From Croceimicrobium sp963977415 (GTDB lineage Bacteria; Bacteroidota; Bacteroidia; Flavobacteriales; Schleiferiaceae): a DNA stretch of 64,000 nt. Where the stretch lies: the NCBI GenBank assembly GCA_963977415.1, contig CAXBOS010000004.1:248001-312000 (forward strand), read 5' to 3'. Positions 9,236 through 18,095 of this stretch are shown one piece after another. Made by a program: the position numbers and the translations under genes. Each line of letters begins with the position of its first letter. Position 1 is the first letter of the stretch. The notes beneath the pieces were generated by a model. That model was given only the letters and a program-made list of their open reading frames with translations. It had not been told where the DNA came from and ran no database searches.

Positions 9236-10123
9236 ATGAAAAGTCTACAAAAAATAGGACCTATGATGCTTTTGCTCGTAGGTCTTTTTTCTTGCCAGAA
9301 ATATGGTGCTCAAGAAAATTTCGATTGGCAAGGTCATCGTGGTGCGAGGGGGGAAGCCCCAGAAAACACCATTCCAGCCATGTTGCGAGCCATGCAAGAA
9401 GGGGTAAATACTTTAGAAATGGATGTGGTGGTAACGAAGGATTCGGTACTTATACTCTCGCATGAACCTTATTTTAATGACGCCATTTGCCTTTTCAGCG
9501 ATAGGGACAGTTTGGAAAATAACCTTTTTCGTTTAAACTGGGAACAGATTAAAGAAGTTGATTGCGGATCCAAGCACAATCCAAATTTCCCTGGCCAAGA
9601 AAATGAATCGGTGGGGAAGCCGCGTTTAATCGATGTACTTAGCGCGGTGGAAGAAGCAGCCTTAAACCTAAATAGAAACAGTCCCAAATTTAATATTGAA
9701 ATTAAGTCTCGACCAGAATGGGAAGGGGAGTTTCATCCAGATCATAAGGTTTACGCTCAGTTACTGCTAGATTTTATAAAAGAATTAGGATTAGCCAAAC
9801 GGGTCAGTATCCAAAGTTTTGATCCGAGGGTATTGCAGTACATTCACGCAAAGAATCCAGAAATTAGGCTGGTTTACCTTACGGAAGATGCCGAGAGAAT
9901 TCCCAGTGAACAGATTAATGAATTGGGTTTTTACCCCGATGTGTACAGTTGCTATTACCCGCTTTTAAAGGAGCATCATCTTAGACAGTTGCAAAGCCAA
10001 GGAATAGATGTCATTCCTTGGACAGTAAATGAAATTGAAGAAGCCAAGCGTCTAATGGATATGGGGGTAAATGGTATTATTACCGATTACCCGGCCAAAC
10101 TTATCGGTGCTTTAGGCTCTTGA
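9236..10123 (+). CDS. Glycerophosphodiester phosphodiesterase lipoprotein
   Basis: Hydrolyses glycerophosphodiesters, releasing glycerol-3-phosphate and an alcohol. A lipoprotein signal with lipobox LFSC (Cys20) places it in the periplasm or at the outer membrane. GDPD catalytic residues are present: His34-Arg35 in GHRG, Glu61 and Asp63 in LEMDV, and His76 in LSHEP. The C-terminal VIPWTVN and NGIITDYP complete the TIM-barrel signature. The length of 295 residues is normal. The start ATG is one base after the SDR stop codon. Its 3' end overlaps the convergent small gene by 23 bases. Confidence 0.92.
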   Translation: MKSLQKIGPMMLLLVGLFSCQKYGAQENFDWQGHRGARGEAPENTIPAMLRAMQEGVNTLEMDVVVTKDSVLILSHEPYFNDAICLFSDRDSLENNLFRLNWEQIKEVDCGSKHNPNFPGQENESVGKPRLIDVLSAVEEAALNLNRNSPKFNIEIKSRPEWEGEFHPDHKVYAQLLLDFIKELGLAKRVSIQSFDPRVLQYIHAKNPEIRLVYLTEDAERIPSEQINELGFYPDVYSCYYPLLKEHHLRQLQSQGIDVIPWTVNEIEEAKRLMDMGVNGIITDYPAKLIGALGS

Positions 10124-10415
10124 GATAAGTCTCAAACTGATTAGCCCTATCGATGTCGCCCATGCTTTTACAAACCTTAATGGTAAGCTGATAAACATCT
10201 TTAGCTTTCTTTCGGTCGAAATGATTGGCAATCCAAAGCAGCAGTAGAGATTCGGCTGCTTTAAGAACGGTGGCATCCTTATTTTCAGAGAGCAGACGAG
10301 CTTGTATGATAAGTGCTTTTTCTTGTTCTTCTTTGGGTGCTAACTTGTAGTTTTTGTAGAAGTCTAGGTGGGCTTCATCGTTCCAAGCGCTGCGGTTGTA
10401 CCAGTTTGTGCTCAT
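10101..10415 (-). CDS. Small helical TPR-like protein, function unknown
   Basis: 104 residues, mainly amphipathic helices, with a KAAESLLLLWIANHF then KAKDVYQLTIKVCKSMGDIDRANQFETYL pattern suggesting one or two degenerate TPR-like hairpins. No signal peptide. Its start overlaps the stop of the upstream TPR lipoprotein by 4 bases, a sign of translational coupling, so the two may work together. I do not recognise the family. Confidence 0.7.
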   Translation of the reverse strand: MSTNWYNRSAWNDEAHLDFYKNYKLAPKEEQEKALIIQARLLSENKDATVLKAAESLLLLWIANHFDRKKAKDVYQLTIKVCKSMGDIDRANQFETYLKSLKHR

Positions 10416-11452
10416 TTTTTCAAACGTGCTAAGCCTTCCATGGCTGGTTTGTACATGGGTAGTTGTTCGAGAGATTTGCGGTAGTCTTTTTCGGCGTTTA
10501 GAACATCTCCCATCATTTCAAAGCTATAAGCTCTGCCGTAAAAGGCTTTGTAATTGTTTCTAGGCTGAGCATTTATGGCCTGTGAAAAATAGTTTCGGGC
10601 GTCACCGTATTCTTTTAAGTCGATAAATATTACTCCTAAATTATAATAGCTATCACTCATTTTTGGATCTATCTGCGTAGACTTAGTATAAGCTTCTATA
10701 GCTTTATTAATTTCGTTTTGTGATCTATAGTAAACGCCTAATTTATAGTAGATGTCGGGACGATTTTGATCAATATCTAAAATGCGTTTGTAATAGTAGG
10801 GTGCTAAAGTATCCCCCATCGCTGCAAGGCTAACGCCCATCATATCGAGAGCTTCGAAATAATCTTGTTTAAGCTCAATGGCCTTTTGAAAATAATTAAG
10901 GGCAAGGGCAGTGTCTTGTTTGAAGTTGCGAATTACAATGCCTTTATAAAAATAAGCGGGCGCATTATATTCGTCGATTTTTAAAACTTCATCTAGATAT
11001 CTTAGGGCCTTTTCGTGCTCGTTAATACTAGCATACATCTGCCCCAGTTTTAAACGACAGTCAATAGCGCTAGGATCAACCTTGGCACAAAGCTCCCAAG
11101 AGTTTTTGGCTGCTCTACTTTGATTCTTAAGCATTTGAATATCTCCCATCAAAACTAGCATCTCTGGGTTTAGCGAGTCAATTTCTTTTAGTCTCTGTAA
11201 ATCAAAAATGGCCTCGCGCTGATCACCTTGGTTATAATTTATTCTGGCACGCATTAATAGGGCCCGAACATTATTAGGCTCAGCCTTTAAGATAATATTG
11301 AGAGAATCTTCGGGGTTGACCTTGCTGATATTTTTTATTTCGCTACTATCGCTGGTTTTAGACAGCTTGCTTTCATCGGAAGCGACAGGGCCGGTATTAG
11401 TACAGGCTAAAGCAAATATTACAAGACCAAGAAGAGTAAGCGCTTTTTTCAT
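10412..11452 (-). CDS. TPR-repeat lipoprotein
   Basis: 346-residue envelope lipoprotein with a lipobox ending at Cys17 (FALAC). From about residue 50 to the end it is an array of roughly eight to nine tetratricopeptide repeats (for example YFYKGIVIRN, PDIYYKLGVYYRSQNEINKA, DSYYNLGVIF). TPRs are protein-binding scaffolds, so it probably holds an envelope complex together; partner unknown. ATG 11452 was chosen because it begins the lipoprotein signal directly. An upstream in-frame ATG at 11470 would add six hydrophobic residues. It lies downstream of the recA terminator. Confidence 0.85.
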   Translation of the reverse strand: MKKALTLLGLVIFALACTNTGPVASDESKLSKTSDSSEIKNISKVNPEDSLNIILKAEPNNVRALLMRARINYNQGDQREAIFDLQRLKEIDSLNPEMLVLMGDIQMLKNQSRAAKNSWELCAKVDPSAIDCRLKLGQMYASINEHEKALRYLDEVLKIDEYNAPAYFYKGIVIRNFKQDTALALNYFQKAIELKQDYFEALDMMGVSLAAMGDTLAPYYYKRILDIDQNRPDIYYKLGVYYRSQNEINKAIEAYTKSTQIDPKMSDSYYNLGVIFIDLKEYGDARNYFSQAINAQPRNNYKAFYGRAYSFEMMGDVLNAEKDYRKSLEQLPMYKPAMEGLARLKK

Positions 11453-11482
11453 AGATGCAATTATGATCAAATATAGGGGTAT

Positions 11483-11516
11483 AAAAAAAACCAGAGTGAG
11501 GAATCACTCTGGTTTT
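11483..11516 (-). terminator. Intrinsic terminator of recA
   Basis: CCAGAGTGA (11491-11499) pairs with TCACTCTGG (11504-11512) around a 4-base loop, followed on the minus strand by a run of eight U. It sits just after the recA stop. The next gene starts 30 bases beyond. Confidence 0.9.
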
Positions 11517-11524
11517 GCAAAATC

Positions 11525-12520
11525 TTAACTATTTATTGCCGTAACAATTTTAGCTTCTATTTCGTCGGATAGTTCGGGGTTGTCTTCCAGTAATTGTCTT
11601 ACCGCGTCACGACCTTGTCCTAATTTAGTATCGCCATAACTGAACCAGCTACCGGCCTTTTTAATAATTTCTCTCTCTACACCAAGGTCAATTATTTCTC
11701 CTACTTTAGAAATACCTCTTCCGTAAACAATATCAAATTCAGCTTGACGGAAAGGCGGTGCTACTTTGTTTTTCACCACTTTAACACGCGCTCTGTTTCC
11801 AGTTACACCATCAGCATCTTTAATTTGAGAAATTCTTCTAATGTCTAAACGCACGGAAGAGTAAAACTTAAGTGCGTTGCCACCAGTAGTTGTTTCGGGG
11901 TTACCGAACACTACACCGATTTTTTCGCGCAATTGATTAATAAAGATACAGCAGCAATTTGTTTTGCTAATCGTTCCAGTTAATTTACGCAGTGCTTGCG
12001 ACATTAAACGTGCTTGTAGCCCCATTTTACTATCACCCATTTCTCCTTCAATTTCACTCTTAGGAGTTAGGGCCGCTACCGAATCCACAATAATTAGATC
12101 GATGGCGCCAGAGCGAATAAGATTATCTGTAATTTCTAGAGCTTGCTCACCGTTATCGGGTTGGGAAATAATTAATTCTTCTGTATTAATACCTAAGTTT
12201 TCGGCATAGGTTCTATCGAAGGCATGTTCTGCATCAATAAAGGCGGCGATACCTCCTTGTTTTTGAACTTCTGCAATAGCGTGGAGCGTAAGGGTAGTTT
12301 TACCAGAACTTTCTGGTCCGTATATTTCAACTACTCGTCCTTTTGGATAACCACCCACACCCAAGGCTATGTCTAGGCCTAATGAGCCGGAAGATATGGT
12401 AGCGATTTTTTCAATGGGAGAATCTCCCATGCGCATTACCGCACCTTTTCCATAGGTTTTATCAAGTTTGTCGAGGGTAAGTTGTAGGGCTTTTAGTTTA
12501 GCATCTTTCGGGTCACTCAT
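11525..12520 (-). CDS. recA: Recombinase RecA
   Basis: DNA strand-exchange ATPase for homologous recombination; it also activates LexA-type repressors. The Walker A motif GPESSGKT is at 68-75, followed by AFIDAEHAFD, Walker B LIIVDSVAAL and the DNA-binding loop L1/L2 region (IEGEMGDSKMGLQARLMSQALRKL; FGNPETTTGGNALKFY). 331 residues is slightly short, with a brief C-terminal tail. It is a single-gene unit with its own -7 box and a strong terminator. No lexA gene is in the window. Confidence 0.99.
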   Translation of the reverse strand: MSDPKDAKLKALQLTLDKLDKTYGKGAVMRMGDSPIEKIATISSGSLGLDIALGVGGYPKGRVVEIYGPESSGKTTLTLHAIAEVQKQGGIAAFIDAEHAFDRTYAENLGINTEELIISQPDNGEQALEITDNLIRSGAIDLIIVDSVAALTPKSEIEGEMGDSKMGLQARLMSQALRKLTGTISKTNCCCIFINQLREKIGVVFGNPETTTGGNALKFYSSVRLDIRRISQIKDADGVTGNRARVKVVKNKVAPPFRQAEFDIVYGRGISKVGEIIDLGVEREIIKKAGSWFSYGDTKLGQGRDAVRQLLEDNPELSDEIEAKIVTAINS

Positions 12521-12545
12521 GTGTCGGATCTTAAATTTTGGAGGA

Positions 12546-12553
12546 CAAATATA
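12546..12553 (-). promoter_or_regulatory. -7 promoter box of recA
   Basis: TATATTTG on the minus strand is a perfect match to the Bacteroidota TAnnTTTG box. The predicted transcript start is about 19 bases before the recA ATG. A TTTG lies 23 bases further upstream, within the T-run of the preceding terminator, and may serve as the -33 element. I see no LexA-type palindrome. Confidence 0.6.
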
Positions 12554-12577
12554 GCCAACCCGATTCGGCTTTGATTC

Positions 12578-12612
12578 AAAAAAAAAGACTTACTCGTTTA
12601 AAAGTAAGTCTT
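12578..12612 (-). terminator. Intrinsic terminator of the 85-residue gene
   Basis: AAGACTTACT (12585-12594) pairs with AGTAAGTCTT (12603-12612), followed on the minus strand by a run of nine U. It separates the small gene from recA. Confidence 0.88.
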
Positions 12613-12640
12613 AATTGTTTATTAAGGTTTTGAAACTAAA

Positions 12641-12898
12641 TTAGTCTCTCAACTCTACAGTCTTTCCGCTTTTTGCCTCTAGCATTTCACGAAGTCTTTC
12701 AATCTCTGCAGTTGAGCGATTGCTAATCTCTTCTTGGAATGAAGTGGTAATGTCTTCTAACTCTTCTCCGCTAAAGTGAGAAAAGAAATGAACTGAAAAT
12801 GCAGTTTTAAGACCACGATCTCCTCTTACGGAAATTTGTTCTTTTAAATACTGCGCTACTTGTTTTGGCGTGTACGCCGATTTAGGTACTCTAGACAT
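12641..12898 (-). CDS. Conserved-looking 85-residue protein, function unknown
   Basis: A small soluble protein with no signal peptide or membrane segment. The N-terminus (SRVPKSAYTPKQVAQYLKEQ) and a charged helical C-terminus (AEIERLREMLEAKSGKTVEL) suggest a compact mostly helical fold. It has its own -7 box, a 5'-end inverted repeat and an intrinsic terminator, so it is a complete single-gene transcription unit and likely real. I do not recognise the family. Confidence 0.75.
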   Translation of the reverse strand: MSRVPKSAYTPKQVAQYLKEQISVRGDRGLKTAFSVHFFSHFSGEELEDITTSFQEEISNRSTAEIERLREMLEAKSGKTVELRD

Positions 12899-12922
12899 GT
12901 TTAAGTGATATTAAATTAAATA

Positions 12923-12946
12923 TTTAAATGGCCCTCTCCATTTAAA
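12923..12946 (-). repeat. Inverted repeat in the leader of the 85-residue gene
   Basis: TTTAAATGG (12923-12931) and CCATTTAAA (12938-12946) are perfect inverted repeats with a 6-base spacer. The predicted transcript would start at or just before it. It could be a 5'-end mRNA hairpin with the purine-rich loop AGAGGG, or an operator overlapping the transcript start. Confidence 0.5.
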
Positions 12947-12954
12947 CATAGCAG

Positions 12955-12962
12955 CAAATTTA
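12955..12962 (-). promoter_or_regulatory. -7 promoter box of the 85-residue gene
   Basis: TAAATTTG on the minus strand fits TAnnTTTG exactly. No convincing -33 TTTG is seen at the usual distance. Confidence 0.45.
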
Positions 12963-13044
12963 TATAAATTCGATAATAATTCTAAATAAAAAAGCTAAAG
13001 TATTTTATTATTTAAATCATGCTTTATAACCAAACCTTAATTTC

Positions 13045-14583
13045 ATGCTAATAAAAACCTACAGCAGCGCCGTCTATGGTGTTGATGCTTCGACGATTAC
13101 AGTAGAAATAAATATTGACCAAGGAGTGAACTTTTATCTGGTGGGATTGCCAGATTCAGCTATCAAAGAAAGTCAACATAGGATAGTCGCCGCCTTGAAA
13201 AACAATGACTTTCGCTGGCCGGGGTTTCGAATAACGGTAAATCTTGCACCCGCAGATATAAGAAAGGAAGGATCGGCTTATGATTTACCAATTGCAGTTG
13301 GTATTCTTGCAGCATCCGATCAAGCGTTTTTTCCAGATTTAGATTCTTTTATAATTGTAGGTGAGTTATCATTAGATGGTGGTTTAATGCCTGTAAATGG
13401 TGTCCTAGCTATTGCTTTACAGGCAAAAAAAGATGGCTATTCAGCTTTAATTCTGCCCGCGGTTAATGCCCGCGAAGCCGCGATAGTAGAGGGTATAGAG
13501 GTTTATGCCGCAAAAGATTTAAAGGAGACGGTAGAAATACTAAAGGATAAAAAAGAGTTTTCACCTATTAAAGTAGATTCTAGCAAAGAGTTTCAACTAC
13601 ATTTAGAAAACCCTTCTATTGATTTTTCTGAGGTTAAAGGACAAGAGAATATTAAAAGAGCTTTAGAAATTGCCGCGGCTGGTGGGCATAATGTTCTATT
13701 AATTGGGCCCCCTGGTGCTGGTAAAACTATGTTGGCGAAAAGGATGCCGACCATTTTACCTCCTTTAAGTTTAAGTGAGGCTCTAGAAACAACTAAGGTT
13801 CATTCTGTCGCGGGTAAGCTGGGGAAAAATGGTAGCATTGTTTCCCAAAGACCTTTCCGATCGCCTCATCATTCTATTAGCGATGTTGCCCTTGTAGGTG
13901 GTGGCAGCTTTCCGCAGCCAGGCGAAATATCTCTCGCCAATAATGGTATTTTGTTCCTAGATGAGTTACCAGAATTTAAGAGAACCGTTTTGGAAGTAAT
14001 GCGACAGCCAATGGAAGATCGTAAGGTAACGGTTAGTCGCGCACGTCTTTCGGTCGATTTTCCTGCTTCCTTTATGCTAGTGGCTTCTATGAATCCTTGT
14101 CCTTGTGGCTATTATAATCATCCAAATAAAGAATGCGTTTGTGGGCCAGGCATGGTACAAAAATATTTAAATAAGATCTCCGGACCATTATTAGATCGCA
14201 TCGACCTACATGTAGAGGTAACGCCCGTGGGAATTGAAGAAATATCTTCTAAGCAATTAGCCGAGAAAAGTATGGTAATTAGAGAAAGGGTTATTAAAGC
14301 TCGGAATATTCAAAATGAACGATTTGCTCAGTTGGAAGGTATTCATGCCAATGCTCAGATGGAGTCTAAACAATTAAGGCAAGTATGTGAATTATCTAAA
14401 GAAGGAATGGATTTACTGCGAGCCGCCATTGAAAAATTAAATTTAAGTGGCAGGGCTTATGATCGAATTTTGAAAGTGGCTCGTACCATCGCAGACCTTG
14501 ATAATAGTAAGAATATAGAACCTAATCATCTAGCGGAAGCGGTGCAATACAGAAGCCTAGATAGGGAGAGTTGGGTGAATTAA
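13045..14583 (+). CDS. comM: YifB/ComM-family Mg-chelatase-like AAA+ ATPase
   Basis: ComM is a hexameric branch-migration helicase that helps integrate DNA taken up by transformation. Residues 1-170 form the LonC-like N-domain (AVYGVDASTITVEI, GLPDSAIKES). Walker A GPPGAGKT is at 221-228, Walker B is in GILFLDELPEF, and the family's zinc-like CPCGYYNHPNKECVCG cluster follows. The length of 512 residues is standard. It probably acts in recombination alongside the nearby RecA, although the two are not in one operon. Confidence 0.93.
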   Translation: MLIKTYSSAVYGVDASTITVEINIDQGVNFYLVGLPDSAIKESQHRIVAALKNNDFRWPGFRITVNLAPADIRKEGSAYDLPIAVGILAASDQAFFPDLDSFIIVGELSLDGGLMPVNGVLAIALQAKKDGYSALILPAVNAREAAIVEGIEVYAAKDLKETVEILKDKKEFSPIKVDSSKEFQLHLENPSIDFSEVKGQENIKRALEIAAAGGHNVLLIGPPGAGKTMLAKRMPTILPPLSLSEALETTKVHSVAGKLGKNGSIVSQRPFRSPHHSISDVALVGGGSFPQPGEISLANNGILFLDELPEFKRTVLEVMRQPMEDRKVTVSRARLSVDFPASFMLVASMNPCPCGYYNHPNKECVCGPGMVQKYLNKISGPLLDRIDLHVEVTPVGIEEISSKQLAEKSMVIRERVIKARNIQNERFAQLEGIHANAQMESKQLRQVCELSKEGMDLLRAAIEKLNLSGRAYDRILKVARTIADLDNSKNIEPNHLAEAVQYRSLDRESWVN

Positions 14584-14650
14584 TTTAATTTTTTTTCGAG
14601 TACTTGTAATTTTCGTGTCCTTTATCCTACCAATAGGGTAAATTTAAATC

Positions 14651-15529
14651 ATGAAAAAAGTACTTACAATTATTGTTCTCTTGTTTACCGCTTTATTCGC
14701 GTCTGCGCAAAGCGAAAATGAAAAATCTTTATTGTGGGAGATCTCAGGCCCGGAAGGAAAAGTATCTTATCTATTTGGGACCTATCACTTACTGGGCTCT
14801 GATTTTATTAATGAGAATCCAACCCTAAGCAAAGCTTACGGCAATGCAGATAACATTGTGGTAGAAACAATTATTGACTCTGCTCTGCTGCCACAGATGG
14901 CGCAATACTCAATGATGCAGCAATCGATAAAGGGAATGCTAGATTCTGCGGATTATCTATTGTTAAAGGAAAAGGTTGAGCCTTTGGTAGGTGCGCCGAT
15001 GGCACTTCTTGATAATATGAAACCTATGGCTTTAGCCACCATGTTAACTTTACAAATGGCTACTGCAGAAACTCCAGACACTTTCTTATTTGAAGGTATG
15101 CCCATTGATCAGTTTTTTGCTTGGGATGCCAAAAAGAAAAACAAAAATATTCTTCCACTGGAAACAATGTTGGAGCAAATGGAACTTCTTTTTAATAGTG
15201 AAACGGTGGAAGATCAAATGGAAGCACTGATGTATATGGTTAAGGAGCCGGAAGAAATGCAGGAAATGACTCAGAATACAATTAAAGCCTATATCCAACA
15301 AGATTTGGATGCGATGGTCGAAATCTCAAATGATTATGAAGAAGATATGGGCGATATGACCAAATTATTAGATGAGAGAAATGAAAATTGGATCCCTAAA
15401 TTAAAGCCCTTGCTGGCCAAGGGTTCTACCTTTATTGCAGTGGGTGCTTTGCATTTACCTGGAGAATTAGGATTACTGCATTTATTGCGAGAGGAAGGCT
15501 ATAAATTAAAAGCCCTAGAACTTAAATAG
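14651..15529 (+). CDS. TraB/GumN-family secreted protein
   Basis: 292 residues with a clear signal peptide (cleavage near ASAQ, residue 20). TraB/GumN (Tiki-like) proteins share two GxxH motifs, seen here as GTYH (43-46) and, near the C-terminus, GALH in AVGALHLPGELG. Family members are thought to be metal-dependent hydrolases or proteases of the periplasm. Position 8 bases before the ECF sigma factor suggests one transcription unit, and so a possible role in, or regulation by, an envelope signal. Confidence 0.88.
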   Translation: MKKVLTIIVLLFTALFASAQSENEKSLLWEISGPEGKVSYLFGTYHLLGSDFINENPTLSKAYGNADNIVVETIIDSALLPQMAQYSMMQQSIKGMLDSADYLLLKEKVEPLVGAPMALLDNMKPMALATMLTLQMATAETPDTFLFEGMPIDQFFAWDAKKKNKNILPLETMLEQMELLFNSETVEDQMEALMYMVKEPEEMQEMTQNTIKAYIQQDLDAMVEISNDYEEDMGDMTKLLDERNENWIPKLKPLLAKGSTFIAVGALHLPGELGLLHLLREEGYKLKALELK

Positions 15530-15537
15530 ACTTTCTT

Positions 15538-16026
15538 GTGAAAGAAGATTTAGAGAAAAAATTTGTCGCTTTACTGGAAGCAAACGCCGGTATCATTTAT
15601 AAGGTGACGCGGATATACGCCGGCAGCAGTGATGATGCTGAAGATCTGCGACAGGAAGTGATTTATCAAGCCTGGCGCTCTTACCCTCGCTTTAAAGGAG
15701 AGAGTAAGTTTTCGACATGGCTCTATAAAATTGCTCTGAACACCGCTTTAACGCATAAGGCGAAAGAAGAGAAACGTCGATCAATTCCAGAACAGTCAGT
15801 AATTAGTCACAGCGAGACTTTAAGTGATTCTAAGGAGCTGCTTATTAAATATATACGTCAGTTTAATGATGCAGAGAAGCTAATAATAATGCTTCATCTC
15901 GACGGATATAGTAACGATGACATAGCGCTTATCGCAGGAATTAGCAAAAACCATGTAGCTGTGAAGCTGCATCGTATTAAAGAAAAATTAGCATTAAACC
16001 TTAAAGAGAAAACTAATGGAAATTAA
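15538..16026 (+). CDS. RNA polymerase ECF sigma factor
   Basis: Sigma-70 family extracytoplasmic-function factor of 162 residues. Region 2 is in DDAEDLRQEVIYQAW and YPRFKGESKFSTWLYKIALN; region 4 is the HTH near the end (GYSNDDIALIAGISKNHVAVKLHRIKEKL). The start is GTG at 15538; no ATG is available nearby. It overlaps the next gene by 11 bases, the usual layout for an ECF factor with its membrane-bound regulator. Target genes are unknown. Confidence 0.92.
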   Translation: MKEDLEKKFVALLEANAGIIYKVTRIYAGSSDDAEDLRQEVIYQAWRSYPRFKGESKFSTWLYKIALNTALTHKAKEEKRRSIPEQSVISHSETLSDSKELLIKYIRQFNDAEKLIIMLHLDGYSNDDIALIAGISKNHVAVKLHRIKEKLALNLKEKTNGN

Positions 16027-16615
16027 GAGCTCTTGGCAAGAAATGGACAAGGAAGAGAACCTTTTGCTCAAGGGAGATATTAAAAAGGGAATGCATCTTA
16101 AAAAAGAAGATATGATTCGTAAGCTCAATAAAAGACTGGCTTGGAAAATTGCTTTTACCGCCATCTTTACGCCCTTTTATTTTCTGGCCATAATCATAGT
16201 CGCATCACTCATAGGCAAAGCCTTATTCGCCTTTATCGGTCTGTTCCATATTTTAGGCCTGATCTTTTTTATTAGGCAATATAGGATTGCTAAAGCATTT
16301 GATCCGAGTCAAATGAGCGTGAAGCAGGTGTTGCAAGGTTACTTAGAGAATATTCACAAAACGGTACGCTTAGAGGAAAGGGCGGGTTTGTTATTATACC
16401 CATTTGCTGGGAGTGCAGGCTATGTGTTTAGTTTGTCTCAGGCAGGGAAAATGGACGAAGCCATGGAGAAGCCAGAAATTTGGTTAATATTACTGGTGAC
16501 CTTATTAATTATAACACCTCTATCGCATTACTTGGCCAAATGGCTCAATAAAAAGACCTTTAAATCGTATACCGATCTTTTAGAAATGAGATTGGCGCAA
16601 TTGGATGAAAATTAA
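16016..16615 (+). CDS. Four-helix membrane protein, probable partner of the ECF sigma factor
   Basis: 199 residues with hydrophobic segments around 44-65, 67-85, 120-135 and 150-170, and soluble ends. It starts inside the sigma-factor gene, so translation is probably coupled. By position it may be the anti-sigma factor or a membrane effector. However, it lacks the zinc-type HxxxCxxC anti-sigma motif, and its cytoplasmic N-terminus is only about 40 residues. Function is inferred from context only. Confidence 0.7.
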   Translation: MEIKSSWQEMDKEENLLLKGDIKKGMHLKKEDMIRKLNKRLAWKIAFTAIFTPFYFLAIIIVASLIGKALFAFIGLFHILGLIFFIRQYRIAKAFDPSQMSVKQVLQGYLENIHKTVRLEERAGLLLYPFAGSAGYVFSLSQAGKMDEAMEKPEIWLILLVTLLIITPLSHYLAKWLNKKTFKSYTDLLEMRLAQLDEN

Positions 16616-17223
16616 AATAAGCCTCTGACTTTCGGGTCGGGGGCGTTTTTGGTCCACTCTAATGGTCCATCGCAAAGAATTTCGATAAGCATGGTTTCAC
16701 GACGATCACCAAAATAAGTCATCAGAGTTTTTTTCCAGTAATCATAATTGTCTTCATCATAATATTTACAGTCATAAGTGCAAACGACTATGTTCTGCTT
16801 ATTGATCAGAATTATAGTAGGAGTAGCATATTGAAAGGTTCTAACGGGACGGGCGGCGCGAATGCTTTTCCCCTCAATAAAATTGTCCATCCAATTTTTT
16901 AGCGCGTACTGACGATCTAGTTCAGTCTCGTAAAAGTAAAAGTTGAAATAAATTTTTCTTTCCGTGGTGTAGCCTAAGGTATTTTTAAATTCCTCCTTAC
17001 TCTCTAAGCGGAATTTATCACTCCACATAAAAGCTTCATCTTCTAGTCCACCCAATTCTCGGGAAGGAATATTTAGATAATCTTTTTCGTGACTATCGGC
17101 ATGCTCACTAACAAATAGGCTAATTTGACTTTTTAAACTGTCGCTTAAAGCTTTGGTATTTTGAGAGAAGCCCGCAAGGGAACCTAAAACACAAAAAACT
17201 AAAAGGCTTATTCGTAAGCTCAT
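16612..17223 (-). CDS. Secreted protein of unknown function
   Basis: 203 residues with a signal peptide (cleavage near LAGFSQ, about residue 21). The mature part is rich in aromatic and acidic residues and has two cysteines close together in VVCTYDCKYYDED, which could form a disulfide or bind a metal. The core TPTIILINKQNIVVCTYDCKYY has a beta-strand pattern. It converges on the ECF partner gene with a 4-base overlap of stop codons. Family not recognised. Confidence 0.65.
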   Translation of the reverse strand: MSLRISLLVFCVLGSLAGFSQNTKALSDSLKSQISLFVSEHADSHEKDYLNIPSRELGGLEDEAFMWSDKFRLESKEEFKNTLGYTTERKIYFNFYFYETELDRQYALKNWMDNFIEGKSIRAARPVRTFQYATPTIILINKQNIVVCTYDCKYYDEDNYDYWKKTLMTYFGDRRETMLIEILCDGPLEWTKNAPDPKVRGLF

Positions 17224-17317
17224 ATGGCGGATTGATTTTTAAAGATTTAAACAAAGGTCATTAATAATTTATTGTTGAGTGCAGAGGCAGCCACAATCTT
17301 AAACTTATTTTTGACCT

Positions 17318-18079
17318 ATGGTCTTAAAAGTATTACGTTGCATCTTAATGATTAGTTTGTCTTCTACCTTTATGCAAGGGCAGATTGTGAATATTGAACA
17401 ATTTAGAAGCAGTGCAGACACCAGTAATTGGAGTTTTACTGAGCAATTCAATTTTGGTCTACTGCAAAATACCCAACGCTTAATCAGTTTTAATAATAGC
17501 TCGGGCTTGCAGTTTCAGCAACAGAAATTCAGGTCTATATTTCTCACAAACTTCAGTTTTAGCAATACCAATGATAATGATATCGAACGTAGTGGCTTCC
17601 TGCATCTGCGCTTCGAAAATAGCATTCGAAAATATTGGAGTTTCGAGTATTTTGGTCAAGCCCAGATGGATGTTCCACTTAAGATCAATCAAAGATATTT
17701 ATTGGGAGCTGGCTTACGTGCCTCTCTGCATAAGCGCAAGAAATTGAGCTTTTATACGGGGCATTTACTAATGGCAGAATATGATGAGGAAATCGAAACG
17801 GGCTTACAGCATCAGGATTTGCGATTAAGTTCCTATCTCAATCTTAATTGGCATCCTTCGCCGGATTTCACTTGCTTATTAATTACTTACTATCAACCCC
17901 GTTTAGATAAATTCGCAGATTATCGCATCTCCTTTCAAGGGCAGCTATCTTTTAAAATTTGGAAATCCTTGAGTTTCACCTTTAATGCGCAATATGCTTT
18001 TGATGCATTTCCCGTGGCTTTGCCTAATATTCCGCAGCAAACCTATAAGCTTAGCAATGGTATCAACTTCAAACTTTAA
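17318..18079 (+). CDS. DUF481-like outer-membrane beta-barrel protein
   Basis: 253 residues with a short signal peptide (to about MQGQ) and an alternating hydrophobic/polar pattern of about ten strands (FLHLRFENSIRKYWSFEYFGQAQ, YLLGAGLRASL, LSSYLNLNWHP), ending in a hydrophobic residue and Leu, as outer-membrane barrels do. The order resembles the DUF481 family. A TATTTTTG box at 17306-17313 is too close to the ATG to be its promoter unless translation starts at the Met ten codons further on. No ligand can be suggested. Confidence 0.65.
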   Translation: MVLKVLRCILMISLSSTFMQGQIVNIEQFRSSADTSNWSFTEQFNFGLLQNTQRLISFNNSSGLQFQQQKFRSIFLTNFSFSNTNDNDIERSGFLHLRFENSIRKYWSFEYFGQAQMDVPLKINQRYLLGAGLRASLHKRKKLSFYTGHLLMAEYDEEIETGLQHQDLRLSSYLNLNWHPSPDFTCLLITYYQPRLDKFADYRISFQGQLSFKIWKSLSFTFNAQYAFDAFPVALPNIPQQTYKLSNGINFKL

Positions 18080-18095
18080 TTAATTGGGCTGAATT

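Noticed and set aside
17306..17313. TATTTTTG as promoter of the beta-barrel gene
   Set aside because: It is only 4 bases before the ATG, so the transcript would begin inside the gene unless a later start is used.
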